This document shows positions 25,701 to 40,700 of a DNA stretch of 64,000 nucleotides, piece by piece. The notes below the pieces were generated by a model, which had not been told where the DNA came from, searched no databases, and saw only the letters and a list, made by a program, of their open reading frames with translations. Source of the DNA: Amphimedon queenslandica (Eukaryota; Porifera; Demospongiae; Haplosclerida; Niphatidae); contig NW_003546416.1 of the NCBI RefSeq assembly GCF_000090795.2, positions 34,440 to 98,439 of the forward strand, written 5' to 3'. Both the position numbers and the translations under genes were made by a program. Position 1 is the first letter of the stretch; every line of letters begins with the position of its first letter.

Positions 25701-28700
25701 TTTAGCTAACTTCAAATGGAGTCCCTCTATCAGGATTAACAGTATAAACACCACTTGTAGTATTACCATCCTCAAACAAGCTCTTACAATCACTGATATC
25801 TAGTTTATAGTGTCAGTATATTATTAATGTTTTAACTATTAGTTTATTTACTTAGTGGTGGACAGGCTTGTGGCCTTACATCAGGACATACCATGATAGT
25901 CTTCACTCTTCCTTCTCTCTTACGAATAGTCTGTCCTAAGTTACTGCTGTTACAGCATGTCCTTATATACAGTGATGGTTCATGTTTATTTCCAGTACAA
26001 TCAGCCATACAATAAGATCCTTCTCCTTCATCAATGGTAACTAGTAAGGATAGCAACAGCAACATCATAAAGATGGACATCTTTAACACTTCACTAGAAA
26101 ACAAAGATTGGAATTTAAAGCATGTATTGAAAGTTTATGCATCTGCATCTGATTGTTTTACAATATGAGTTATAAACTCCAGCATTTTTTCAATCACTTA
26201 TATGGCTACACCCCAAAATTAATTTACACTGCCCACACTCTTAATTACATTTGGTAGAAACAATTTTTGTAAAAAAAAAGGATTGACCTGCAGTTCTCTG
26301 CTCATTAGACTTATAACTGAGTCCTTATAATAGTACTAACAGCTTTTAATTTTCAGAAGTAACACTTTGTTGGTCATTTTTAGAATAAAGTTATTTATGC
26401 ATTAAGGAATGTCACTGGTGCACTAGACTAGGTGCTGTTCATTAAATGGAGGTGTCTGCTATAGTTTACAGAAAGTGCCTGTTAAGAGTGGCTTTACTGT
26501 ATATACTGTGCTTTTGAAATCTTGGTTGTTCAAAATTTGCTTCGTTGTAATACAATTTTTCAATAATGGGTTCAAATTCTTATAATAAAAAAGTAAATAT
26601 TCTAATCACTACATCTACAAGGTATGACACACTGCAATATCGAAAATTTGAAATAATAAGTCACCACTAAGTATGCACACTTTTCTGTGAGGAATAGTAT
26701 TTAATTATTACGACGAGTTTTCATTTCAGTGAAATCGAGATTATAGTATCCTTTCCAATCTTGCCAAGTAGTGGCGTCATCATTATAACCTCCATACAAA
26801 TAAGGACCATTAAGATTTGAACGATCACACTCGTTATACCACCAGGCACCATTGCGTTCAGCAGCACAGTTATGATACCAGTTATCATTATCATTATCTA
26901 TTGTACTGAATCTCCTTCCATTATGATAGGCCAGACTATCCCCAGCAGTACCAGAGTATCCTCCTACTGTTAGTATATATTCAGTACTACTGTCACTAAT
27001 ACTGAATGCAGAGTAGTTAGCATAAGCTGTGTCTCCATGATGGTCTTCCAGGTCCACTCTTAGTGTGTTTGATCCTTCTTTAGTAAGATGATGAATCTTG
27101 CTCAATCCTAACCAAAACTCACCAGTAAGGTTACCAAATCCATTCTCGTAGTCAGTCCAACCTCTACGAAATAAAACAGATCCATCTTGTCTCCTCTGAA
27201 ATACAGTCCATCCACCACCATCAGTCTCCATATCACAGTATACCTGTGATCCAATAGTGTATAATTATAAAGTATAATACAATTAACATTACTTGGAAAG
27301 CTGGTCCATTATCTGGTTTTACAGGATATACTCCATTTTGTTTCATTCCCAGTTCTTTCCATGCTTTACAATCAGTTGGCATTACACACACTGCATGTAT
27401 GTATGTATTATTAATAATTATTGTACAATAGTTATTTACCTGGTGGAGCATTAACTGTAGTATTTGGAGAAGAAAGATACTCAAAAGTAACCATTGGAGA
27501 GGGAGAAGGTGATGGTGATGAAGAGGGAGAAGGTGAAGGTGATGGTGATGGTGTCTCATCATCAGGACAGTTTCCATTGACAGTATTAATAATAACAATT
27601 ATTATCATTAAACTGTACATCAGTTTACCAGCTAACATCATCTCAGTATAGTATCTTTATTATATACTTATTAAGATAATGTGATAGGTTATCAGTTGAT
27701 GTTACTGTAGTGAAAGTTCTCTCCTTTTATAATAAACTCACTGACACTAGCTCCGTGACTAGTGGACTATAAAGATTGAACAACATTTTGTTGACTTTTA
27801 GTAACATTGTACTGAACATCAACACATCTCTTTCAGTCTTTAAATTTAGACTAAGTGTACTTACCTCAGTGCTAGCAGAAGGAGAGAGTACACATGTACA
27901 TGTATGCATAGCAAAACTCAATGGAATGTTTATTTTCTAATTAATAACATTATTTTCATTTTTATTGTTGCAAACATGCCACCTGGAGCTATAACTTGTA
28001 TAATGTAATGCATGTGTGTGTCTATGGCAGTACTAACATATGTATAGGTATGAGGTATTTGAAGCTTGTTACACAATCAACTTTGTCAACCAAAATGCAA
28101 GATATGTATCTTGTTTTTGTTTACTTTGCTTGATCCCCACTGTGTTTATGCAGTTACTCTACCAATGTGTTGATAATACTGCATGAATGTGAGTATTTTA
28201 TAATGAGTGCATGCTATACATGAATGCTTATGCACTATCAACTGTTACTGTAGTTAATGGCTATTTTAGTCTTCATTTTTTCTCTCTTTTTTTCTCTCTC
28301 TCCTTCAGTGTTAATTAAATGTTCAGTACATGTATTATGATCATACCTTGTTTTATGCTACACTCAGTCAATGGTATACATAGATCAATTGTGTTGATTC
28401 TTTAACTTAAACTATTAGCATTAATTGTTTATGTGTATAGTTGTAGTAGATCTATTAGAGAGATGCACTTCTAGTATTTTTGTCTTAGTGGGACAAGCTG
28501 AGACTCTCCCCCAATTAACTAATATTGACAATAATTGACATAATGTAATGGATTTCATCAACCACTCTTGATTTCATGTATAAACTTGCCTCCTCCCACA
28601 TTAGCCCCACCTCTGTAGAAGAAATCGATTATCATTATTTATTACAATTAATAATAAAAATATATAATGGCAAATAATCACTACAAGGTATGACAGACTG

Positions 28701-31700
28701 TAATATTGAAATGACATAATAATATATCAGCACAATGTAAACACACTTATGTATGTGGGGGACAGTATTTAGTTGTTTTGACGAGTTTTCATTTCTGTGA
28801 ACTGCAGAGTTGTTGGTATCCAAATCCACCACCTAATTCCTTGACCAATGATGATTGAAGTATTAAAATAACGACCATTTAGATTTGAATAATAGCATCT
28901 ATAATACCACCAGGCACCAGTGAATCCTTGAGCACAGTTACCTCCTGATTCATCATTATCATTATCATATGTAGTGAATCTGCTTCCATTATGATACCAC
29001 AGACCATCCCCAGCAGTACCAGAGTATCCTCCTACTGTTAGTATATATTCAGTGTTACCATCACTAATACTGAATGTAGAGTAGTTAGCATATGTTTCAT
29101 TCCCCTCAAAGTCTCCCAGGTCCACTCTTAGAGTGTTTGATCCTTCTTTAGTAAGACGACGAATCTTGCTCAATCCTAACCAAAACTCACCAGTAAGGTC
29201 ACCAAATCCATTCTCATATTCAGTCCAGTTCCTATAGAAATCAACAGATCCATCTTCTCTTCTCTGAAATACAGTCCATCCACCACCATCAGTCTCCATA
29301 TCACAGTATACCTGTGATACAATGGTATATCATTATAAATGATGAAGGATTACTTTAGCTAACTTCAAATGGAGTCCCTCCATCAGGATTAACAGTATAA
29401 ACATCACTTACATTATTACCATTCTCAAACAAGCTTTTACAATCACTGATATCTAGTGTATAGTGTTAGTATTATTAATGTTTTAACTATTAGCTTATTT
29501 ACTTAGTGGTGGACAGGCTTGTGGCCTTACATCAGGACACAAGGTAATAGTCTTCACTCTTCCTTCTTTCATACGTATAGTCTGTCCTAAGTTACTGCTG
29601 TTACAGCATGTCCTTATATACAGTGATGGTTCATGTTTATATCCAGTACAATCAGCCATACAATAAGATCCTTCTCCTTCATCAATGGTAACTAGTAAGG
29701 ACAGCAACAGCAGCATCATAAAGATGATCATCTTTGACATTTTACGATTCGAAGGACTGGGATTTGTGTGATTATTTTGGTGTTTATTGTTGTGATGAGC
29801 AAAATTTAAACTGTGTATATAAGATCTAATTTGTTTAGAAAAGCAGAAACTTTCATAATGCATGCTACGAATGTGTTTCCTTTATGTCTTGTTGCTGCTA
29901 GATCTATAGTGCTGTAGATAGTCTAACCAGATCTTCAGTACATACTTAACTACTACTGTGTTAGAAAAGTATATGCATGTAGGGTCTCTTGTTTTATTCT
30001 CTGTGTCTCTTATTATAAATTAATAAACCAATATATTTGATACTATTTTAAATATATAGTGACACATTTTTTAGTTCTATTATTTTTAAATAATTTTTGT
30101 GAAGTATCATTGACTGTAATATTAAAATGGCATGCATAATAATATAATCAGCACAATGTGTATGGGGAAAGTATTTTAATTGTTACAATGAGTTTTCATC
30201 TCTGTGAACTTAAGGCTATGGTATCCTTTTCAGTCTTGCCAAGTAATAGCATCATCATTATAACCTTTACCAATATAAGGACCATTAAGATTTGCACACT
30301 CACACTCGCTACCACTATACCACCAGGCACTATTGCGTTCTTGAGCACAGTTATCTCCTGTTGCATCATTATCATTATCAAATGTACTGAATCTGCTTCC
30401 ATTATGATATGCTAAACTATCCCCAGCAGTACCAGAGTATCCTCCTACTGTTAGTATATATTCAGTACTACCATCACTAACATTAAATGTAGAGTAGTTA
30501 GCATAAGTTGTGTTATCATCAAAGTCTTCCAGGTCCACTCTTAGTGTGTTTGATCCTTCTTTAGTAAGACGATGAATCTTGCTCAATCCTAACCAAAACT
30601 CACCAGTAAGATCACCAAATCCATTCTCATAGTCAGTCCAGTTCCTATAGAAATAAACAGATCCATCTTGTCTCCCCTGAAATACAGTCCATCCACCACC
30701 ATCAGTCTCCATATCACAGTATACCTGTGATCCAATATAGTGTATCATTATAAATGATGAAGGATTTAACTAACTTCAAATGGAGTCCCTCCATCAGGAT
30801 TAACAGTATAAACACCACTTGTAGTATTACCATCCTCAAACAAACTCTTACAATCAATGATATCTATTTTTATAGTGTCAGTATTATATATTATTAAACT
30901 ATTAGTTTATTTACCTGGTGGACAGGCCTGTGGCCTTACATCAGGACATACCATGATAGTCTTCACTCTTTCTTCTCTCATACGAATAGTCTGTCCTAAG
31001 TTACTGCTGTTACAGCGTGTCCTTATATACAGTGATGGTTCATGTTTATTTCCAGTACAATCAGCCATACAATAAGATCCTTTTCCTTCATCAATGTTAA
31101 CTAGTAAGGACAACAACATCATAAAGATGGACATCTTTAACACTTCACTAGAAAGCAAGGATTGGAATTTAAAGTATGTATTGAAAGTTTATGCATCTGC
31201 ATCTGATTGTTTTACAATATGACTTATAAACTCCAGCATTTTTTCAATCACTTATATGGCTACATCCCAAAATTAATTTACACTGCCCACACTCTTAATT
31301 ACATTTGGTAGAAACAATTTTTGTAAAAAAAAGGATTGACCTGCAGTGCTCTGCTCATTAGACTTATAACTGATTCCTTATAATAGTACTAACAGCTTTT
31401 AATTTTCAGAAGTAACACTTTGTTGGTCCTTTTTAGAATAAAGTTTATTATGCATTAAGGAATGTCACTGGTGCACTAGACTAGGTGCTGTCCGTTAAAT
31501 GGAGGTGTATTCTATAGCTTATAGAAAGGCCTGCTTTACTGTATACTGTGCTTTTAAAACCTTGCTTGTTCAAAATTTGTTTCATTCTAATACAATTCTT
31601 TAATTTTAATAATGAGTTAAAATTTTATAATAAAAAAGTAAATATTCTAATCACTACATCTACAAGGTATGACACACTGCAATATCGAAAATTTGAAATA

Positions 31701-34700
31701 ATAAGTCACCACTAACTATACACACTTTTCTGTGAGGAACAGTATTTAATTATTACGACGAGTTTTCATTTCAGTGAAATCGAGATTATAGTATCCTTTC
31801 CAAGCTTGCCAAGTAGTAGCATCATGATTATGACCTCCATACAAATAACGACCATTAAGATTTGAACGATCACACTGTATATGAAAACCCTTATACCACC
31901 AGGCACCATGGCGCTCATGACCACAATTACCTGCTGTATTAACACGATTGTCATTATCTTCTGTACTGAATCTGATTCCATTATGAAAGGCCAGACTATC
32001 CCCAGCAGTACCAGAGTATCCTCCTACTGTTAGTGTATAATCAGTACTACTACCACTAATACTGAATGTGGAGTAGTTAGCATAAGCTGTGTTTCCATGA
32101 TGGTCTCCCAGGTCCACTCTTAGTGTGTTTGATCTTTCTTTAGTAAGACGATGAATCTTTCTCAATCCTAACCAAAACTCACCAGTAAGGTTACCAAATC
32201 CATTCTCATAGTCAGTCCAACCTCTGTAGAAATCAACAGATCCATCTTGTCTCCTCTGAAATACAGCCCATCCACCACCATCAGTCTCCATATCACAGTA
32301 TACCTGTGATTCAATAGTGTAATAATGAAATATAATACAATTAAATATTACTTGGAAAGCTGGTCCACTATCTGGTTTTATAGGATATACTCCATTTTGT
32401 TTAATTCCCAGTTCTTTCCATGCTTTACAATCAGTTGGCATTACACACACTGCATGTATGTATGTATTATTAATAATTATTGTACAATAGTTTATTTACC
32501 TGGTGGAGCATTAACTGTAGTATTTGGAGAAGAAAGATACTCATAAGTAACCATTGGAGAGGGAGAGGGAGAAGGAGTTGGTGTTTGGGAAGGTGATGGA
32601 GAGGGTGATGGAGAAGGTGAAGGTGATGGTGTCTCATCATCAGGACAGTTTCCATTGACAGTATTAATAATAACAATTATTATCATTAAACTGTACATCA
32701 GTTTACCAGCTAACATCATCTCAGTATAGTATCTCTATTATATACTTATTAAGATAATGTGATAGGTTATCAGTTGATGTTACTGTAGTGATATTTCTCT
32801 CCTTTTATAATAAACTCACTGACACTAGCTCCATGACTAGTGGACTATAAAGATTGAACAACATTTTGTTGACTTTTAGTAACATTGTACTAAACATCAA
32901 CACATCTCTTTCAGTCTTTAAATTTAGACTAAGTGTACTTACCTCAGTGCTAGCAGAAGGAGAGAGTATACATGTACATGTATGCATAGCAAAACTCAAT
33001 GGAATGTTTATTTTCTAATTAATAACATTATTTTCATTTTTATTGTTGCAAACATGCCACCTGGAGCTATAACTTGTATAATGTAATGCATGTATGTGTG
33101 TCTATGGCAGTATTGGCAGTATAACTATTTGTATAGGCAGGGTATTTGAAGCTTGTCACACAATCAACTTTATCAACCAAAATGCAAGATATGTATCTTG
33201 TTTTTGTTTACTTTGCTTGATCCCCACTGTGTTTATGCAGTTACTCTACCAATGTTGGGATATACTGCATGAATGTGAGTATTTTATAATGAGTGCATGC
33301 TTTACATGAATGCTTATGCACTATTAACTGTTACTGTAGTGTTAATGGCTATTTCTTCACTTTTTCTCTCTATCCTTCCACTACTGTTAATTAAATCTTT
33401 AGTATGTATTATGATCATACCTTGTTTTTTGCTACACTCAGTCAATGGTATACATAGATCAATTGTGTTGATTCTTTAACTTAAACTATTAGCATTAATT
33501 GTTTATGTGTTTAGTTGTAGTAGATCTATTAGACAGATGCACTTCTAACTTAATATTGACAATAATGGACTAATGAATTTCATGTAGCACACCAGCCCCG
33601 CCTGTGTAGTAGAAACCAATTGTTATTATTATTTATTGCTATTAATAAAAAATTAATGGCAAATAATCATTACAAGGTATGACAGACTTTAATATTGAAA
33701 TGGCATAATAATATATCAGCACAATGTAAACACACTTATGTGTGGGGGACAGTATTTAATTGTTTCAACGAGTTTTCATCTCTGAGAACTGCAGAGTAGT
33801 GGTCTTCCAACCATACCACTTAATTCCTTGACTATTACTACTTGAAGTATTAAAATATTGACCATTAAGGCTTGAATGATAGCAGGTATGATACCACCAG
33901 GCACCAGTGTAGTACTGAGCACAGTTAAATACTGATGCTGCATCATTATCATTATCATATGTACTGAATCTCCTTCCATAATGCCACAACAGACTGTCCC
34001 CAGCAGTACCAGAGTATCCTCCTACTGTTAGTATATATTCAGTACTACCATCACTAACACTGAATGTAGAGTAGTTAGCATAAGCTGTGTCATTATCAAA
34101 ATCTCCCAGGTCCACTCTTAGTGTGTTTGATCTTTCTTTAGTAAGACGATGAATCTTGCTCAATCCTAACCAAAACTCACCAGTAAGGTCACCAAATCCA
34201 TTCTCATAGTCAGTCCAATTCCTATAGAAATCAACAGATCCATCTTCTCTCCTCTGAAATACAGTCCATCCACCACCATCAGTCTCCATATCACAGTATA
34301 CCTGTGATCCAATATAGTCCATCATTATAAATGATGAAGGATTGCTTTAACTAACTTCAAATGGAGTCCCTCCATCAGGATTAACAGTATAAACACCACT
34401 TGTAGTGTTACCATCCTCAAACAAGCTCTTACAATTAATAATATCTATTTTATAATGTCAATATATTATTAAACTATTAGTTTATTTACCTGGTGGACAG
34501 GCCTGTGGCCATACATCAGGACAAATGATGATAGTCTTCACTCTTCCTTTTTTCGTACGAATAGTCTGTCCTAAGTTACTGCTGTTACAGCATGTCCTTA
34601 TATACAGTGATGATTCATGTTTAAAATCAGCCCTACAATAAGATCCTTCTCCTTCATCAATGGTAACTAGTAAGGACAGTAACAGCAACATAAAGATGAT

Positions 34701-37700
34701 CATCTTTGACATGTTACTATTCAAAGGACTGGAATTTGTGTGATTGCTTAGGTGTTTACTGTTGTGATAAACAAAACTTAAACTATGTATTTGTTTCTAA
34801 AAACAGAAACTTTCATAATGGATGGTATGAATGTGTTTCCTTTATGTTGGTCTTGTTACTGCTAGATCTAGTACTGTAGATAGTCTAACCAATGCTGCAG
34901 TGCCTACTTACTACTGTATTAGAAAAGTATTTGCATGTAGGGTCTCATGCTTCATTGTCTGTGTCTCTCTTTATATATTAATAAGTCAATATTTGATGAG
35001 TGTGTTTAAATAGTGACATGATAGTTCTATCACTTAAATAATTTTTGCAACTGTATTGCTATTAAGTTTATCAGATATACACTGCTAATATACACTGTTC
35101 TTTTTCATTAGAAATAAATGTACTCTGATGGTTGTATCAATCACCATTATAGCTTATTGATTCCTTTTACTCACCCACACACTATTAATTATTGTAGTTA
35201 TTTTTTAATTGATTAAACAGCAATAGTCAATCTAATCACTACNNNNNNNNNNCATCATGGTAACTAGTAAGGACAACAGCATCATAAAGATGATCATCTT
35301 TGACATGTTACTATTCAAAGGACTGGAATTTATGTGATTGCTTAGGTGTTTACTGTTGTGATAAACAAAACTTAAACTATGTACAAAACCTAATTTGTTT
35401 CTAAAAACAGAAACTTTCATAATGGATGGTATGAATGTGTTTCCTTTATGTTGGTCTTGTTACTGCTAGATCTAGTACTGTAGATAGTCTAACCACTGCT
35501 TCAGTGTCTACTTAGCTACTACTGTATTAGAAAAGTATATGCATCTAGAGCTGCTTGCTTTATTGTCTGTGTCTCTCTTTATATATTAATAAATCAATAT
35601 TTGATGAGTGCATTTAAATAGTGACATGATAGTTCTATCATGTTTTAAATAATTTTTGCAAATATATTGCTATTAAGTTTATCAGATATACACTGCTAAT
35701 ATACACTGTTCTTTTTCATTAGAAATAAATGTACTCTGATGGTTGTATCAATCACCATTATAGTTTATTGATTCCTTTTACCCACCCACACACTATTAAT
35801 TATTGTAGTTATTTTTTAATTGATTAAACAGCAATAGTCAGTATAATCACTACAAGGTATGACAGACTGTAATATTGAAATGACATAATATTATATCAGC
35901 ACAATGTAAGCACACTTATGTGTGTGGGGGACAATATTTAATTGTTACAACGAGTTTTCATCTCTGAGAACTTGAGATTAATGTAGTTGTCTTTCCAATC
36001 TTGCCAAGTAATTCCATCATCATTTCCTCCAAAAATAGGATGATTATCTTGAGCTTGTTGATAAATACCATTAAGATTTGAACGTTCACTGTTATTATAC
36101 CACCAGGCACCAGTGCGTTCATTAGCACAGTTACCACTTAGCCATCCATCATTATCATTATCTCTTGTAGTGAATCTGCTTCCATTATGATATGCTAAAC
36201 TATCCCCAGCAGTACCAGAGTATCCTCCTACTGTCAGTATATATTCAGTACTACCATCACTAACATTAAATGTAGAGTAGTTAGCATAAGTTGTGTTCCC
36301 CTCAAAGTCTCCCAGGTCCACTCTTAGTGTGTTTGATCCTTCTTTAGTAAGACGATGAATCTTGCTCAATCCTAACCAAAACTCACCAGTAAGGTCACCA
36401 AATCCATTCTCATAGTCAGCCCAGTATCTATAGAAATCAACAGATCCATCTTGTCTCCTCTGAAATACAGTCCATCCACCACCATCAGTCTCCATATCAC
36501 AGTATACCTGTGATCCAATATAGTGTATCATTATAAATGATGAAGGATTGCTTTAACTAACTTCAAATGGAGTCCCTCCATCAGGATTAACAGTATAAAC
36601 ACCACTTGTAGTATTACCATCCTCAAACAAGCTCTTACAATCACCACTGATATCTAGTTTTATAGTGTCAGTATATTATTAATGTTTTAACTATTAGTTT
36701 ATTTACTTAGCGGTGGACAGGCTTGTAGTCTTACATCAGGACATATCATGATAGTCTTCACTCTTCCTTCTCTCATACAAATAGTCTGTCCTAAGTTACT
36801 GCTGTTACAGCATGTCCTTATATACAGTGATGGTTCATGTTTATTTCCAGTACAATCAGCCATACAATAAGATCCTTCTCCTTCATTAATGGTAACTAAA
36901 CACAGCAGCACAATCATAAAGATGGACATCTTTAACACTTTACTAGTTACTACAGGAAGCAAGGATTGGAATTTGAAGCATGTATTAATAATTTATGCAT
37001 GAAATTGTATTTATATTAGCTACACCCCAACATTAAGGCACTGCCCACACTCTTTATTACGTTTGGTAGAAAATTTTTGTGAAAGTTGACAAGTGCTCTA
37101 CTCATTAAACTCTAAACTGATGCAATACTATGATAAAAAGTCAATAGTATGTAGTTATAATGGCTATTTCTATACTTTTCTCTCTCCTTCCACTACTGTT
37201 ATTTAAATCTTCAGTATGTATTATGATCATGTCTTGTTTTATACTACACTCAGTCAATGGTATACGTAGATCAATTGTGTTGATTCTTTAACTTTAACTA
37301 TTAGCATTAATTGTTATGTGTTTAGTTGTAGTAGATCTATTAGACAGATGTACTTCTAGCTTTTTTGTCTTAGTGAGATAAGCTAAGGCTCCTCCCAATT
37401 AATTAATATTGACAATAATGGACTAATGAATTTCATGTAACGCATCAGCCCCGCCTGTGTAGTAGAAACCAATTATTATTATTTATTACTATCAATAAAA
37501 AAGTAATGGCAAATAATCACTACAAGGTATGACAGACTGTAATATTGAAATGAAATAATAATATATCAGCACAATGTAAAAACACTTATGTGTTTGGGAG
37601 GGGGACAGTATTTAATTGTTACGACGGGTTTTCATCTCTGAGAACTTGAGGCTATTGTACCCTCTCCAATGCTGCCAAGTGATGGCTTTACCACTATTCA

Positions 37701-40700
37701 CTTGAGTAGTATAATAAAGGCCATTAAGATTTGCACGCTCACAATCCCAATACCACCAGGCACCACTTTTCCTCTGAGCACAGTTACTTGATGAAAGATC
37801 ATTATCATTATCATATGTACTGAACCTCCTTCCATTATGCCAGAACAGACTATTCCCAGCGGTACCAGAGTATCCTTCTGCTGTTAGTGTATAATCAGTA
37901 CTTTCATCACCAATACTGAATGTGGAGAATTTAGCATAAGCTGTGTTCCCATCAAAGTCTTCCAGGTCCACTCTTAGTGTGTCTGATCCTTCTTTAGTTA
38001 GTCGATGAATCTTGCTCAATCCTAACCAAAACTCACCAGTAAAGTTGCCAAATCCATTTTTGTAGTTAGTCCAGTTCCTATAGAAATAAACAGATCCATC
38101 TTGTCTCCTCTGAAATACAGTCCATCCACCACCATCAGTCTCCATATCACAGTATACCTGTGATCCAATATAGTGTATCATTATAAATGAAGAACTAAGG
38201 ATTTAACTAACTTCAAATGGAGCCCCATCAGGATTAACAGTATAAACACCACTCACATTTTTACCATCCTCAAACAAGCTCTTACAGTCACTGATAGCTA
38301 CACAATAAGTATAATAACTAACTATTTCAGTCATACATTGCAGTATATACCTGGGCATGACTTTGGCCGTACTTTAGGACAGATAATATGCAAATGTTTA
38401 TAAGTACCAGATCCTCTCATAGAAACAGACTGTCCTAAGTTACTAACAACACAGCATACTCTTAGATACAGTGATAGTCCACCTGATCTACAGCCAGTAG
38501 TCATACAATGAGATCCTTCAGTAGGAACTGTCAGTAGCACTAACAGTAAGAAGAACAATGACCCATGATCCATTGTTGCTAGCTAGTATGGACTGGAGTG
38601 CTACTGTTTGTTTGAGATGATTTTGAAAATAAGATGAAGAGTCCAACTGATAGCCTTAGATGGTAAATATGAAATAGGAAACATTTATTTATTTTTTGAC
38701 ATGATAGTAGTAGCCATATTTGATGCCTGGGATGATTGTGTTTCTATAGTGACATGTTATTTAGTTCCATTACATCATAATTTTTGTTATCACCTTGGAA
38801 TATAGCAATATAGCAAAATTATACTGTTCCTGTTACCCACCCACACACTATTAATTATTGCATTTGTCAATTAATAAAGCAAAAATATAGTCAATACGTA
38901 TATAATCACTACAAGGTATCACAGACTGTAATATTGAAATGACATGATAATATATCAGCACAATGTAAACACACTTATGTATGTGGGGGACAGTATTTAA
39001 TTGTTACGGCGAACTTTCATCTCTGAGAACTTGAAAACAACGTAATTTTTGTTATACTCGTACCAAACGATTCCATTAGCATTATTAACTGGAGTCTGAA
39101 AATATTGACCGTTAAGACATGCAACATGGCAACCACGATACCACCAGGCACCAGTGTGTCCAATAGCGCAGCTGTAATCTGGACCAAGGTCATTATCGTC
39201 ATCTCTTGTACTGAATCTCATTCCATCATGAAGATACATGCTATTTTGAGCAGTACCAGAATATCCTCCTACTGATAGTGTGTATTCAGTATTGTTATCA
39301 CCAATGTTGAATCTAGAGAACTCGGCATAGATCGTAATATTATTATTAAATTCTTGTAGCTCAACTCTTAGTGTGTTTGATCTTCCTTTAGTAAGGCAGT
39401 GAATCTTGCTCAATCCTAGCCAAAACTCACCAGTAAGGTTACCAAATCCATTCATGTAGTCAGCCCAGTATCTATAGAAATCAACAGATCCATCTTCTCT
39501 CCTCTGAAATACAGCCCATCCACCACCATCTGTTTCCATATCACAGTATACCTGTGATCCAATAATCATAAATGATGAAGAGTTTTAACTAACTTCAAAT
39601 GGAGTCCCTCCATCAGGACTGATAGTATAAACACCACTTGCATTATTACCATCCTCAAACAAGCTCTTACAATCACTGATAGCTACACAATAAGTATAAT
39701 AACTAACTATTTCAGTCATACATTGCAGTATATACCTGGGCATGACTTTGGCCGTACTTTAGGACATAGAATATATTTATTAATACCAGATTCACTGATA
39801 GTAACAGACTGTCCTAAGTTACTAACAACACAGCATGCACTTAGATACAGTGATAGTCCACCTGACTCAGTATTAGGACAGTCAGTAGTCATACAATAAG
39901 ATCCTTCAGTAGGAACTGTCAGCAGCACTAACAGTAAGAAGAACAATGACCCATGATCCATTATAGCTAGCTAGTATGGACTGGGGTGTTGCTGTTGGTT
40001 TGAATTGATTTTGAAAATGAGATAGAGAGTCCAATTGATAGCCTTAGATAGCACTGACGGAAAGTGTTGGTAATTATGCAATAGGAAATGTTTATTTATT
40101 TTTTGGCATGATAGCAGTAGTCATATTTGACATAATGGGATGATTGTGTTTGTATAGTGACATGTTATTTAGTTCAATTACATCATTTTTAGAATAATTT
40201 TTGTTATCACCTCGTGGTATAGCTATTAAGTATATACCAACTGTAGACTAGCAAAAATTATACCATAGTTTAGTAATTCCTGTTACCCACCCACACACTA
40301 TTAATTATTGCAGTTGTAAATTAATAAAGCAAAAATAGTCAATACATGTAATCACTACAAGGTATGACAGACTGTAATATTGAAATGACATGATAATATA
40401 TCAGCACAATGTAAACACACTTATGTGTGTGTGGGAGAGACAGTATTAATTGTTACGAGTCACGACAAATTTTCATTTCTGAGAAGTGCAAAGTAGTTTG
40501 TTTCCAATCCCACCAAATAATTCCTTGATCACTACTAGTTGAAGTATTAAAATAACGACCATTAAGACTTGAGTGATAGCAGGCATTATGCCACCAGGCA
40601 CCAGCGTGGTCCTGAGCACAGTTACCTCCTGACCATGGATCATTATCATTATCATATGTACTGAATCTCCTTCCATTATGCCAGGCCAAACTATCCCCAG

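Noticed and set aside
27727-27921. Duplicated 64-residue minus-strand frame upstream of FReD-5 (also at 32805-32999)
   Set aside because: Its conservation follows from the near-identical spacer duplication; it has no signal of coding and its end lies at a splice-like site without a partner.
21433-40676. Recurrent minus-strand frames of 60-70 residues (M..DSVHMIMIMM..) in each FReD gene
   Set aside because: They are shifted-frame shadows of FReD exon 3, recurring only because the genes are duplicates.
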